Source: Desulfobacterales bacterium
GTDB lineage: Bacteria; Desulfobacterota; Desulfobulbia; Desulfobulbales; Desulfocapsaceae
Assembly: GCA_013042695.1 (NCBI GenBank)
Contig: JABDPQ010000082.1
Location: 1-20,476, forward strand
Direction: 5' to 3'
Length of the DNA: 20,476 nucleotides
Numbering within the stretch: position 1 is the stretch's first letter; each line of letters starts with the position of its first letter. A model generated the notes under the pieces. The model was not told the DNA's origin. It did no database searches and saw only the letters and a program-made list of their open reading frames with translations. The position numbers were made by a program, and so were the translations under genes. Positions 7,037 to 14,785 of the stretch are shown here, piece by piece.

Positions 7037-9706
7037 CTAGCAGGTAATAGGGTGGGGGGCATCAGGATTAATCCTGTAATCCTGTATTGCAGAGGATACG
7101 ATATCTACCTTTATATCGCCCTGGTCTGCCAATGCCTTCAGTGCAGCAACAACGATGTGATAGCGGTCTACCTTGAAGAAGCTTCGCAACACCTCACGTG
7201 TGTCGCTTCTTCCGTATCCATCCGTACCGAGAACGGTGAGCGGGTTTGGCATCAGACGCCTGAGCTGTTCGCCATAGGCGGTTACATAATCTGTACTGAT
7301 AATAGCGGGGCCGTCGTGTCCATGCAAGAGCTCTTCAACGAAACAGCGTTTTTCAGGTTTGTTTGGGTGGGTGAGGTTGTACTCTTCTGTTATCATCCCG
7401 TCTCTATGGAGTTGGTTGATGCCAAGGACGCTCCAGATATTTGCCTCAATGCCAAAGTCATCACTCAGCAGATCAGCAGCAGCTATTACCTCTCGAAAAA
7501 TGGCGCCACTGCCCATAAGTTGCACTTTGGCCTTACCAGATTTGGAACTTTTAAAGAGATACATGCCTCGATCGATTCCTTCTTCAATCGCTTCAGGCAT
7601 ATCAGGGTGAGGATAATTTTCATTGAGCAGCGTGATATAATAAAAAATATCTTCACCATCCTGATACATTCGTTCTAATCCTTTCTGAATAAGGACGGCA
7701 ATTTCATACGAAAATGTCGGATCGTAGGCCAGACAGGACGGATAGGTCGAAGCAAAAAGCAGCGCATGTCCATCCTGGTGCTGCAGCCCCTCACCGTTAA
7801 GTGTCGTTCGGCCGGAAGTCGCACCCATTAAAAAGCCGCGGGCTCTGCTGTCGCCGGCAGCCCATAGTTGATCTCCAATACGCTGAAAGCCAAAGATGGA
7901 ATAAAAGGTGTAAAACGGGATCATCGGAATGCCGTAGTTAGCATGTGCTGTGCCTGCAGCCAACCACGATGAAATTGACCCGGCTTCGGTGATCCCTTCT
8001 TCGAGAATCTGTCCTTGCGGAGTTTCTTTGTACCAAGCGACAGTCTCGGAGTCCTGCGGTTCATATAATTGGCCTGCAGGAGCATATATGCCAAGTTGCC
8101 TGAACAAGCCTTCCATGCCGAAGGTTCTGGCTTCATCCGGGATGATTGGAACGATCCGGTCGCCAACATTTTTATCTTTGACCAGAGTACTGAGTAGACG
8201 GACAAAGGACATCGTTGTGGATATCTCGCGCTCTTTGGATGAGTTCAACAGACCTTTGAAGAGGCTTAGCGGCGGTGCCTTGAGAGGAATATGCTCGGTA
8301 TTTCGGAATGGCACTGATCCACCGAGCTCATCGAGCCTTTGCTTGATGAATCGAGCCTCCGGACTGTCTTCAGCGGGTTTAATGAAAGGCAGTTTTGCTA
8401 ACTGATCGTCTTTGAGGGGGACATGAAATCGATCTCTAAACTGTTTCAAAGACTCAACGTCCATCTTTTTGACGTTATGGGCAACCATGACGGATTCTCC
8501 GGCCTGTCCCATACCAAAACCTTTGATGGTCTTGACCAGGATAACCGTGGGCTTACCTTTGAAGGATGTTGCTGCGGCATAGGCAGCATACACTTTTCTC
8601 GGGTCGTGCCCACCCCTTGTCATCTGCCAGAGTTCATCATTGCTGATATCTTCGACAAGCTCCATCAACTTGGGATCATCGCCAAAGACTTTTTCGCGCA
8701 GGTATTCAGGTCCTCGTGCCCGAATTGTCTGAAAATCACCATCGACCATGCTGCCAAATTTTTTGATTAGCAGACCTTCTTTGTCACGAGAGAGTATTTT
8801 GTCCCATTCACTGCCCCAGAGTAATTTGATTACATGCCATCCTGCACCGCGGAATCTTCCTTCAAGCTCCTGTATGATTTTGCCATTGCCCCGGACCGGG
8901 CCATCCAGTCTTTGCAAGTTGCAATTTACAACAAAAATGAGATTATCGAGTTTTTCTCTCGCTGCAAGGGATAATGCTCCCAGGGATTCTGGCTCATCTG
9001 ACTCGCCGTCACCCATAAAAAACCATACTTTTCGATCTCCCGCCGCCTTCAGCTTGCGACTATCCATGTATTTCATGAAGCGTGCCTGATAAATTGCCAT
9101 CATCGGGCCTAATCCCATTGAGACAGTAGGGAATTCCCAGAATTCAGGCATCAGCCAGGGATGCGGATAGGAAGAAATTCCGGAGCCGTTCACCTCTTGC
9201 CGAAAATTTTCAAGTTGTTCTTCACTGAGCCTGCCCTCTACAAAAGCACGGGCATAGACACCGGGAGAGCTATGACCTTGAAAATAGATCATATCTGCGC
9301 CGTTTGGGGCTTTGGGACCCCTGAAAAACCAGTTGAAGCCAACTTCATACATTGCTGAAACCGAGGTGTAGGTGGCAATATGGCCGCCTAGACTCTTGCC
9401 GTTCTTATTTGCCTTAGCGACCATGGCCATGGCATTCCAGCGAATATAGGCTGCAACGTTACGGGCTACGATTGAATCGCCCGGAATTTTTTCTTCCTGC
9501 TCAGGAACGATTGTGTTGCTGTAAGGCGTCAAAAGACCAGGCGACGTCGACACTCCCATGGCTCGTGCACGGTCGGTCAATGTCCTCAGGAGGTAATCGG
9601 CTTTATCTTGCCCTTCTTGTTTTATGACTGCATCAAGTGAATTTAGCCAATCCTGGGTTTCTTGTGGGTCCGGATCCTTGTAATATGAACTCAAACTGCA
9701 CCTCAT
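7037..9706 (-). CDS. aceE: Pyruvate dehydrogenase E1 component, homodimeric type
   Basis: An 889-residue thiamine-diphosphate enzyme that decarboxylates pyruvate and acetylates the E2 lipoyl group; E. coli AceE is 887 residues and aligns by eye along its whole length. Conserved blocks include YFQGHSSPGVYARAF, SSYPHPWLMPEFW, the thiamine-diphosphate site GDGESDEPES to NCNLQRLDGPV, TIKGFGMG, DEARTFGMEGLFRQ, SGRTTLNGEGLQH and VLGTDGYGRSD. The frame is open upstream to 9841, but the family's N-terminus (KDPDPQET) begins just after the ATG at 9706. That ATG lacks a good ribosome binding site. A TTG at 9694 is preceded by AGGTG and could be used instead, giving a protein four residues shorter. It is the first gene of the PDH operon. 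The presence of this NADH-producing complex shows pyruvate need not be oxidised by pyruvate:ferredoxin oxidoreductase. Confidence 0.96.
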   Translation of the reverse strand: MRCSLSSYYKDPDPQETQDWLNSLDAVIKQEGQDKADYLLRTLTDRARAMGVSTSPGLLTPYSNTIVPEQEEKIPGDSIVARNVAAYIRWNAMAMVAKANKNGKSLGGHIATYTSVSAMYEVGFNWFFRGPKAPNGADMIYFQGHSSPGVYARAFVEGRLSEEQLENFRQEVNGSGISSYPHPWLMPEFWEFPTVSMGLGPMMAIYQARFMKYMDSRKLKAAGDRKVWFFMGDGESDEPESLGALSLAAREKLDNLIFVVNCNLQRLDGPVRGNGKIIQELEGRFRGAGWHVIKLLWGSEWDKILSRDKEGLLIKKFGSMVDGDFQTIRARGPEYLREKVFGDDPKLMELVEDISNDELWQMTRGGHDPRKVYAAYAAATSFKGKPTVILVKTIKGFGMGQAGESVMVAHNVKKMDVESLKQFRDRFHVPLKDDQLAKLPFIKPAEDSPEARFIKQRLDELGGSVPFRNTEHIPLKAPPLSLFKGLLNSSKEREISTTMSFVRLLSTLVKDKNVGDRIVPIIPDEARTFGMEGLFRQLGIYAPAGQLYEPQDSETVAWYKETPQGQILEEGITEAGSISSWLAAGTAHANYGIPMIPFYTFYSIFGFQRIGDQLWAAGDSRARGFLMGATSGRTTLNGEGLQHQDGHALLFASTYPSCLAYDPTFSYEIAVLIQKGLERMYQDGEDIFYYITLLNENYPHPDMPEAIEEGIDRGMYLFKSSKSGKAKVQLMGSGAIFREVIAAADLLSDDFGIEANIWSVLGINQLHRDGMITEEYNLTHPNKPEKRCFVEELLHGHDGPAIISTDYVTAYGEQLRRLMPNPLTVLGTDGYGRSDTREVLRSFFKVDRYHIVVAALKALADQGDIKVDIVSSAIQDYRINPDAPHPITC

Positions 9707-9730
9707 AGGGTATTGATTTGTTATGACAAT

Positions 9731-9747
9731 GGATAATAAGCTTATCC
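9731..9747. promoter_or_regulatory. Palindrome in the aceE leader
   Basis: GGATAA-TAAGC-TTATCC is a perfect 6-bp inverted repeat that contains the 10-bp palindrome ATAAGCTTAT, 25-41 bp before the aceE start. A direct repeat GATAGT-AAC-GATAGT lies just upstream on the minus strand. It does not resemble the E. coli PdhR box. An operator or leader hairpin for the PDH operon is possible. Confidence 0.3.
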
Positions 9748-9978
9748 AACTATCGTTACTATCAGTACATTTTGCAAAGCGGGAAAATGCCGAAAAGAGT
9801 ATAAAGCAGACAGTAGTGCATTGATGGCTAATTGTAAACAAACGGAAAAAATAGATTTTGATCTAAAGGGATCAGCAAATCGGAGAAAAAATGGTTGTTA
9901 GGTGAGGGCAGAAAGTTCCTGGCAAGCACAGCGTATGATCATGGCGAGAGTCCATCTTCGAGATATTACAAACAATCA

Positions 9979-10011
9979 ATAAGGGGAAGCTGAAAAGCAA
10001 CTTCCCCTTAT
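9979..10011 (-). terminator. Terminator of the octahaem cytochrome gene
   Basis: ATAAGGGGAAG and CTTCCCCTTAT are perfect 11-bp arms around an 11-nt loop, 30 bp after the cytochrome stop codon. On the minus strand the stem is followed by TGATTGTTTG, a loose T-rich tail. It separates the cytochrome transcript from the PDH operon. Confidence 0.65.
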
Positions 10012-10040
10012 GAAAATATCTAACTGATAATTACCAGATA

Positions 10041-11366
10041 TTATTTGAGATCTTGGGTGAATAGTTGCGAATAAATTTTCTGAAACTCACCGCTGTTAAT
10101 GGCACCTTTGATATCTGCAGTGTTGGTATTGAACCATTTATGCATTGGATCGGTGCTGAACAAGTTGTCTATATAAGCATTGACTTCAGCATCATCATAA
10201 TGGCGTGCTTCCGGGATGAACTTGAAATAGAAGTTATGGGCGACGTCATAAATGCCATGCCACCAGGCATAATCCGGTCCCATCATCGCTGCACCCATGC
10301 GTGCCCGTCTGCCTTCATGATGCCAGAGTTCCCAGTATTCCCACTCGATCTGATTTGAGAAAGCCGCTTTGTTTTCGAGCAACTTTTTTCCCTTGATCAT
10401 TTTGATGATGTCCGTGGCAGGCTTGGCAAATTTTTCATTATAGAGCTTTACGAGTGCGTCATATTGAAAGTAGTGCCCGTCAACAAATCCTTGTTGATGA
10501 CAGTTAAGACAGACATCCTGCATGGCGCCGCGCTTTTTAGCGGCATCATCTTTATATTTGGAAATCGGCGGTCGTAGTGTCCAGGAAATTCGATCGCCGA
10601 CATCGTGAGTCACTGCCTGGTTCGCGGTTGCCGACATATGACAGGTTGAGCATGTTGGGGCTTCATAATAATCTTTACCAACGACCCACTCGTCTTTGTC
10701 AAGATTTAGTCTGTCTTTATAGCCATAATAGGCAATGCCGTGCTTGGATTCCTCAAATATCTCTTTTTGTGGATGATCAGGCCCGAGATGGCATTTACCG
10801 CAGTTTTCCGGTTGTCGTGCCTGATATTTTGAAAACGAATGGCGTGAGTGGCAGGCGTTACAGGCGCCTTTTGATCCATCAGGATTGAGCCGGCCAATAC
10901 CGCTATTAGGCCAGGTTTCGGGGGAAAGCTTGTTGGCCATGGTTTCATCGATTTTGATTTTGGCACCATGACAGGATTCACAGCCGACAATGACAATCGG
11001 ATGACCGCCAGCGGCATGGGCCAAATAGGCATCATTTGATTCGAGGATCTCACCGGCGTGGGCATGATACGAGTCGGTTGTTTCCTGAGCCTGCTGTTCA
11101 TGACACTTGCCGCAGTCTTTCGGAGTAACCAGAGTAGCGATAGTTGCTCCATTATGCTCATAGGCATCTACATCACCAGCATCTGCTTCATGACAGTCAA
11201 TACAGCCAACATCGTTTTTACCGTGGCCAGAGTTTAGCCACTGCTGGTACATTCCGGGATTCGCCTCTTGGTGACAGGAGACACAGTCCGCTCCATCAGC
11301 AAGGGCTGTACTCGACATGAGCACTCCAGAAATGAGCAGGGCTGCCATTACACAAAGTTTTTTCAT
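10041..11366 (-). CDS. Periplasmic octahaem cytochrome c, hydroxylamine oxidoreductase (HAO) family
   Basis: A 441-residue exported protein (signal peptide 1-23, cleavage after ALA) with exactly eight CxxCH haem sites: residues 28, 55, 85, 129, 169, 189, 239 and 286. All lie in the first two thirds; the haem-free C-terminal part (about 300-441) is helical and aromatic-rich, the HAO layout. Family-like segments are THDVGDRISWTLRPP (253-267) after haem 7 and WHHEGRRAR to MMGPDYAWWHG (348-371). Family members oxidise hydroxylamine or hydrazine, or work reductively on nitrite, NO or hydroxylamine. Y366 in GPDY may correspond to the tyrosine cross-linked to the P460 haem in oxidative HAO; that needs an alignment. 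There is no C-terminal membrane helix and no adjacent NapC/NrfH-type quinol dehydrogenase (haoC-like) gene, so its redox partner is unknown. The ribosome binding site GAGGAGGAG is strong, and the gene has its own terminator. Confidence 0.9.
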   Translation of the reverse strand: MKKLCVMAALLISGVLMSSTALADGADCVSCHQEANPGMYQQWLNSGHGKNDVGCIDCHEADAGDVDAYEHNGATIATLVTPKDCGKCHEQQAQETTDSYHAHAGEILESNDAYLAHAAGGHPIVIVGCESCHGAKIKIDETMANKLSPETWPNSGIGRLNPDGSKGACNACHSRHSFSKYQARQPENCGKCHLGPDHPQKEIFEESKHGIAYYGYKDRLNLDKDEWVVGKDYYEAPTCSTCHMSATANQAVTHDVGDRISWTLRPPISKYKDDAAKKRGAMQDVCLNCHQQGFVDGHYFQYDALVKLYNEKFAKPATDIIKMIKGKKLLENKAAFSNQIEWEYWELWHHEGRRARMGAAMMGPDYAWWHGIYDVAHNFYFKFIPEARHYDDAEVNAYIDNLFSTDPMHKWFNTNTADIKGAINSGEFQKIYSQLFTQDLK

Positions 11367-11397
11367 TTCATCTCCTCCTCTATGATTTATCTTGGTA

Positions 11398-11414
11398 CCA
11401 TCAGTAAGTGATGG
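11398..11414 (-). promoter_or_regulatory. Hairpin in the cytochrome gene's leader
   Basis: CCATCA-GTAAG-TGATGG is a perfect 6-bp inverted repeat, about 14 bp upstream of the cytochrome's ribosome binding site. It could be a leader RNA hairpin or a protein binding site. Confidence 0.3.
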
Positions 11415-11502
11415 CCTTCATATAACAAAAACGTATATATAAATGTAATGGATACCCAAAAAGTAAACAGCATTGTTCAGCGTGCTTGCAGGCTCAGTTT
11501 GC

Positions 11503-11517
11503 CATAGTGTTACTATG
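11503..11517. promoter_or_regulatory. Candidate operator 1 upstream of the octahaem cytochrome gene
   Basis: CATAGT-GTT-ACTATG is a perfect palindrome with 6-bp arms. It lies 137 bp upstream of the cytochrome start codon and 23 bp from a second palindrome, with which it also shares the inverted word GTGTTAC/GTAACAC. Confidence 0.4.
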
Positions 11518-11540
11518 TAATAACAGATAAAAAAATTGAG

Positions 11541-11555
11541 TACCACTTAGTGGTA
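11541..11555. promoter_or_regulatory. Candidate operator 2 upstream of the octahaem cytochrome gene
   Basis: TACCACT-T-AGTGGTA is a perfect palindrome with 7-bp arms. Its centre is 38 bp from that of operator 1. It does not match the FNR consensus, and I cannot name the regulator. Confidence 0.4.
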
Positions 11556-11662
11556 ACACAAATGTCAATAAATCTGAACTTTTTTTATTTCTAGTAAGTA
11601 CGAATAGAAATAGGGGGCAACATAATTAGACCGTATGGGATGATATTGTTCAATAAAAAACT

Positions 11663-11687
11663 ATCATTCACCACATAAATGAATGAT
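11663..11687. repeat. 8-bp inverted repeat between the cytochrome and glycosyltransferase genes
   Basis: ATCATTCA and TGAATGAT are perfect arms around a 9-nt spacer. The repeat lies about 230 bp before the glycosyltransferase start. It could be an operator for either divergent gene, or a hairpin. Confidence 0.3.
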
Positions 11688-11914
11688 TCCGGAACACTTG
11701 ATTCTTACCTTGGTATTTGTTAATGATCCTGTGTCACTATTTCCCTGACAAAACGATGTGAAAAGACTAATACACCCTTACTGTTGGTTTCTTGGCGTAC
11801 AACTAAAGTATACTGTTTCAACTGACGGATTCAGGGTATGTTACTATCGGCAGTTTCATGCTATGAAGACAATTGTTCACGTATTTTTTTATGAAACTGC
11901 AAAGGCTAAATCAT

Positions 11915-14563
11915 ATGGCTGGAGTTTCCGTTGTTGTCCCAACCCTGAATGAGGCGGACAATATAGACCCTCTTATGAGGCGAATTTCCAAAGTTGCACT
12001 GCCTGATGGAATTTCCCGCGAAATCATCTTTGTTGACGATAATTCAACAGATGATACAGCAGAGCGGGTACTGGCGTGGGCATCTGAACATCCAGTTAGA
12101 CTGATTCGCAGAAATGGTGAAGCTGGAGGCCTGGCAAGCGCGGTTATAGCCGGAGCTCATGAGGCTCGTCACGATATCATTTTAGTGATGGATGCCGATC
12201 TGAGTCATCCACCGGAAAAAATTCCTCAAATGATTCAGCCACTGTTGGATGGTAGTCACGATATGGTCATTGGCAGCCGCTACGTTGCCGGTGGTGCCAC
12301 ACCTGAATGGCCGTTTTCCCGAAAAATAGCCTCAAAAATTGCAACGCTCCCAGCGCGATTGTTCACGGATGTGCGTGATCCCATGGCTGGCTTTTTTGCC
12401 GTTGCCAGATCGTTTGTTACCGATTTGCGGCCGGATGTACCAGGATTTAAAATCGGTTTGGAAATACTTGCTGTCGGGGGAGATCGACTGCAGGTTCTTG
12501 AGATCCCCATCGTCTTTCATGACCGTTTTGAGGGTTTTTCGAAGATGAACAAGGGCGTCATCGTCGATTACCTTAAACAGGTTCTTCAATTGAGCCGGAT
12601 AGAAACCGTAACCTACGCTCCATTATCAGTAACAGCCTTAGGATTAATTGGAATACTGGTTAATTTTTTCTTTTTTCTTTTCTTTATTTCATCAGGGCTC
12701 TCCAAAACATCTGCCCATCTCAGTGCTATCACAATAAGTAGTTTGAGTATATTTATAGGTGCCTATCTTCTATGGCAGAAAGCCGATGTGCATCGGCAAT
12801 TGCCTAGTAGCTCCTATTTTTTGGGACTGTTGGCTCTTGTTGTCACGGCGAGTCTGCAGGGGGCCGTCTTTCAGCTACTCCAGCAATATGGAGATTTATC
12901 CACTTACAGCAACTATTTTTTTGCCTCATCTATCGGTCCGCTGTTTTTTCTCTTGACGGTGATCGTCTATATTTTTTCAGGTTATTACCAACTTGATAGT
13001 TTACATAAACGCAGAATTGCAGTGGTCGGGATTATCGGTTCAGCAATCGCTATACGCTTGCTTTATTTTGGCTTGCCCGAGTTGATGGAGCAGGAGGCTT
13101 ATTACTGGAATTACTCCCAGCATCTTGATCTCAGCTATTTGGACCATCCCCCAATGGTGGCTACGATTATCTGGCTGGGAACTTTACTGTTTGGCACAAA
13201 CGAATTTGGAGTTCGCATTGGAGCTTTTGTTTGCTGGTTTATTACGGTTTTTTTCATCTACCGTCTTACCTCGCGCATCTATCCCGGCTCGGCAGCTTTG
13301 GGGTCGATTGCTCTTCTGGCATTGCTGCCGCTTTATTTTGGGGCTGGTCTGATGATGACGCCGGACGCCCCGCTTCTGGCCGCCTGGTCGGCGCTGCTTT
13401 ACTTTTTATACCGAACGCTCGTGGAAGGTGAAGCAAAGGCCTGGACTGGTGTCGGCCTGAGTTTGGGATGTGGCCTGATATCAAAGTATACGATTATCTT
13501 GCTTGGTCCTGCTATCCTCAGTTTCATGCTGATTGACCGGGATGCCCGTCGGTGGTTTATCAAGCCGGGCCCATATGTCGCTGTAGTGCTTGCATTAGTG
13601 TTATTCTTACCTGTTTTGATCTGGAATTTTCAGCATGAATGGGCATCGTTTCTGTTTCAGGGTGGACAGCGGGTTGCAGGGAAAACATTTTTTACTACTC
13701 ACAGACTCATAGGCTATATCGTGGTCATTCTGACACCTGCCGGGGTTCTGGCTGTGTTTCATTTACTCTTTGCAAAAGGTCGATTCGCCGGCTTAATCAA
13801 TAGAAGTCTGTCATCGTTTGATACGCCTAAATTCAAACGAAATTACATTTTTATGCTGTTGATGCTCCTGTGGCCTCTAACAATCTTTACGCTTTTCAGT
13901 CTTACAAGAGAGGTAAAATTGAACTGGACCGGGCCGTTGTGGTTGGCTGCCCTGCCGTTTCTGGGTTACAGTGTCATGTTATGCCGAAACGATTCTACTG
14001 GGTCATATCTCAAATTTTTACAGAAGTTCTGGTCTTTGACACTCATTGTACTGTTGGTCTTTTTTGCAGTTTCTCTGCACTATGTGACCCTTGGTCTGCC
14101 GAAAGTTCCGTATCCTCCAGGTCCCTTTTTGATAGGCTGGGACAACCTGGCAAGAGAAATAGAGGCTATTGTTGAGCAGACTGAGGAACAGACTGGAAAC
14201 AGACCCGTCGTCGTTGGCATGGATCCGTATCAGATATCGAGCGGCCTTGCCTTTTACCGAACAAAAAATGGTCTATCAGATGATAAGAAAAACTATGGAC
14301 GTCGCGGAATCGACGAGACGCTTGGGTGGCACTTGTTTGGCTGGCATTCTCTGATGTATCGCTATTGGTCTGACCCGAAAGACTTTACCGGTCGCGATAT
14401 TCTTGTTGTTGCTTCAAGCAGGATCAGAGTGGAAGCACCATATTATCAGAAGCGCTTTACAAAACTGAAGCCGATTAAACTGCTGCCCGCCCAAAAAGAT
14501 GGTCAAGCAGTTCGACCGTTTTATATTCGCTTGCTTCAGGGTTATCGAATGCGATCAAATTAA
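11915..14563 (+). CDS. Fusion: GT2 polyprenyl-phosphate glycosyltransferase + GtrA-like region + ArnT/PMT-type glycosyltransferase
   Basis: An 882-residue, three-part membrane protein. Residues 1-225 are a DPM1-like GT2 domain, with VVVPTLNE (6-13), FVDDNSTDD (39-47) and the metal-binding DADLSHPP (93-100); such enzymes move a sugar from a nucleotide donor to polyprenyl phosphate. Residues about 235-358 hold four membrane helices, like GtrA, the family associated with polyprenyl-sugar flipping. Residues from about 368 on form a multi-helix GT39/GT83 domain with the luminal loop QEAYYWNYSQHL and YLDHPP (393-413; likely catalytic E394 and D410), MTPDAPLL in a later loop and a periplasmic tail. 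The protein could make, flip and transfer a lipid-linked sugar to an envelope acceptor such as lipid A, LPS or protein; the acceptor is unknown. The chosen ATG has AAAGG nine bases upstream and sits directly before the GT2 motif. A TTG at 11873 would add 14 residues without a ribosome binding site. Confidence 0.85.
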   Translation: MAGVSVVVPTLNEADNIDPLMRRISKVALPDGISREIIFVDDNSTDDTAERVLAWASEHPVRLIRRNGEAGGLASAVIAGAHEARHDIILVMDADLSHPPEKIPQMIQPLLDGSHDMVIGSRYVAGGATPEWPFSRKIASKIATLPARLFTDVRDPMAGFFAVARSFVTDLRPDVPGFKIGLEILAVGGDRLQVLEIPIVFHDRFEGFSKMNKGVIVDYLKQVLQLSRIETVTYAPLSVTALGLIGILVNFFFFLFFISSGLSKTSAHLSAITISSLSIFIGAYLLWQKADVHRQLPSSSYFLGLLALVVTASLQGAVFQLLQQYGDLSTYSNYFFASSIGPLFFLLTVIVYIFSGYYQLDSLHKRRIAVVGIIGSAIAIRLLYFGLPELMEQEAYYWNYSQHLDLSYLDHPPMVATIIWLGTLLFGTNEFGVRIGAFVCWFITVFFIYRLTSRIYPGSAALGSIALLALLPLYFGAGLMMTPDAPLLAAWSALLYFLYRTLVEGEAKAWTGVGLSLGCGLISKYTIILLGPAILSFMLIDRDARRWFIKPGPYVAVVLALVLFLPVLIWNFQHEWASFLFQGGQRVAGKTFFTTHRLIGYIVVILTPAGVLAVFHLLFAKGRFAGLINRSLSSFDTPKFKRNYIFMLLMLLWPLTIFTLFSLTREVKLNWTGPLWLAALPFLGYSVMLCRNDSTGSYLKFLQKFWSLTLIVLLVFFAVSLHYVTLGLPKVPYPPGPFLIGWDNLAREIEAIVEQTEEQTGNRPVVVGMDPYQISSGLAFYRTKNGLSDDKKNYGRRGIDETLGWHLFGWHSLMYRYWSDPKDFTGRDILVVASSRIRVEAPYYQKRFTKLKPIKLLPAQKDGQAVRPFYIRLLQGYRMRSN

Positions 14564-14711
14564 CTGATTTTACCAAAGCACACGGGCAGCAGTTTCTCTT
14601 AAACGACACCTGCGCTAGCTCTTTTTTGTATGAACCCCATGGCTTCCAGGGTCGGCGTTATCACCATAATACTTTAGCACAGAAACCCAGCATCGTCATT
14701 ATCGTGGCTGC

Positions 14712-14776
14712 GAAAGTACCGTTTTAAAATGAGCGTGTTTTTTCTATTTCACGTTGTATCGCACCGATGTACTTTC
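14712..14776. repeat. Spaced 8-bp inverted repeat downstream of the glycosyltransferase
   Basis: GAAAGTAC (14712-14719) and GTACTTTC (14769-14776) are perfect inverted copies 49 bp apart, in the 222-bp gap between convergent genes. No clear terminator is visible in this gap. Confidence 0.25.
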
Positions 14777-14785
14777 ATGCCAGCG

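Larger units (their letters stand above)
9707..10040. other. Intergenic region between the octahaem cytochrome gene and aceE
   Basis: These 334 bp hold the aceE leader palindrome, the cytochrome terminator and presumably the PDH operon promoter. On the minus strand TTGCAA-N17-GATAGT is the best promoter-like pair seen, with two mismatches in each hexamer. TGATC-N6-GATCA (9859-9874) is a further short inverted repeat. No credible small gene is visible. Confidence 0.4.
11367..11914. other. Long divergent intergenic region
   Basis: These 548 AT-rich bp separate the octahaem cytochrome (minus) from the glycosyltransferase fusion (plus). They hold four perfect inverted repeats, listed separately, and presumably both promoters, but no textbook -35/-10 pair stands out. 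The short plus-strand frames here have no ribosome binding site and look non-coding. Confidence 0.45.

Noticed and set aside
6679..7047. Plus-strand frame starting with a run of Leu and Trp
   Set aside because: The hydrophobic run is the reverse complement of the charged, low-complexity linker of the E2 subunit, so it is not a membrane protein.
7004..7678. 224-codon plus-strand frame opposite aceE/aceF
   Set aside because: It lies entirely over the well-supported minus-strand PDH genes, has no ribosome binding site or recognisable domain, and its composition is that of an antisense shadow.
11758..11952. 64-codon plus-strand frame before the glycosyltransferase
   Set aside because: It overlaps the start of the glycosyltransferase in another frame, has no ribosome binding site and no recognisable feature.
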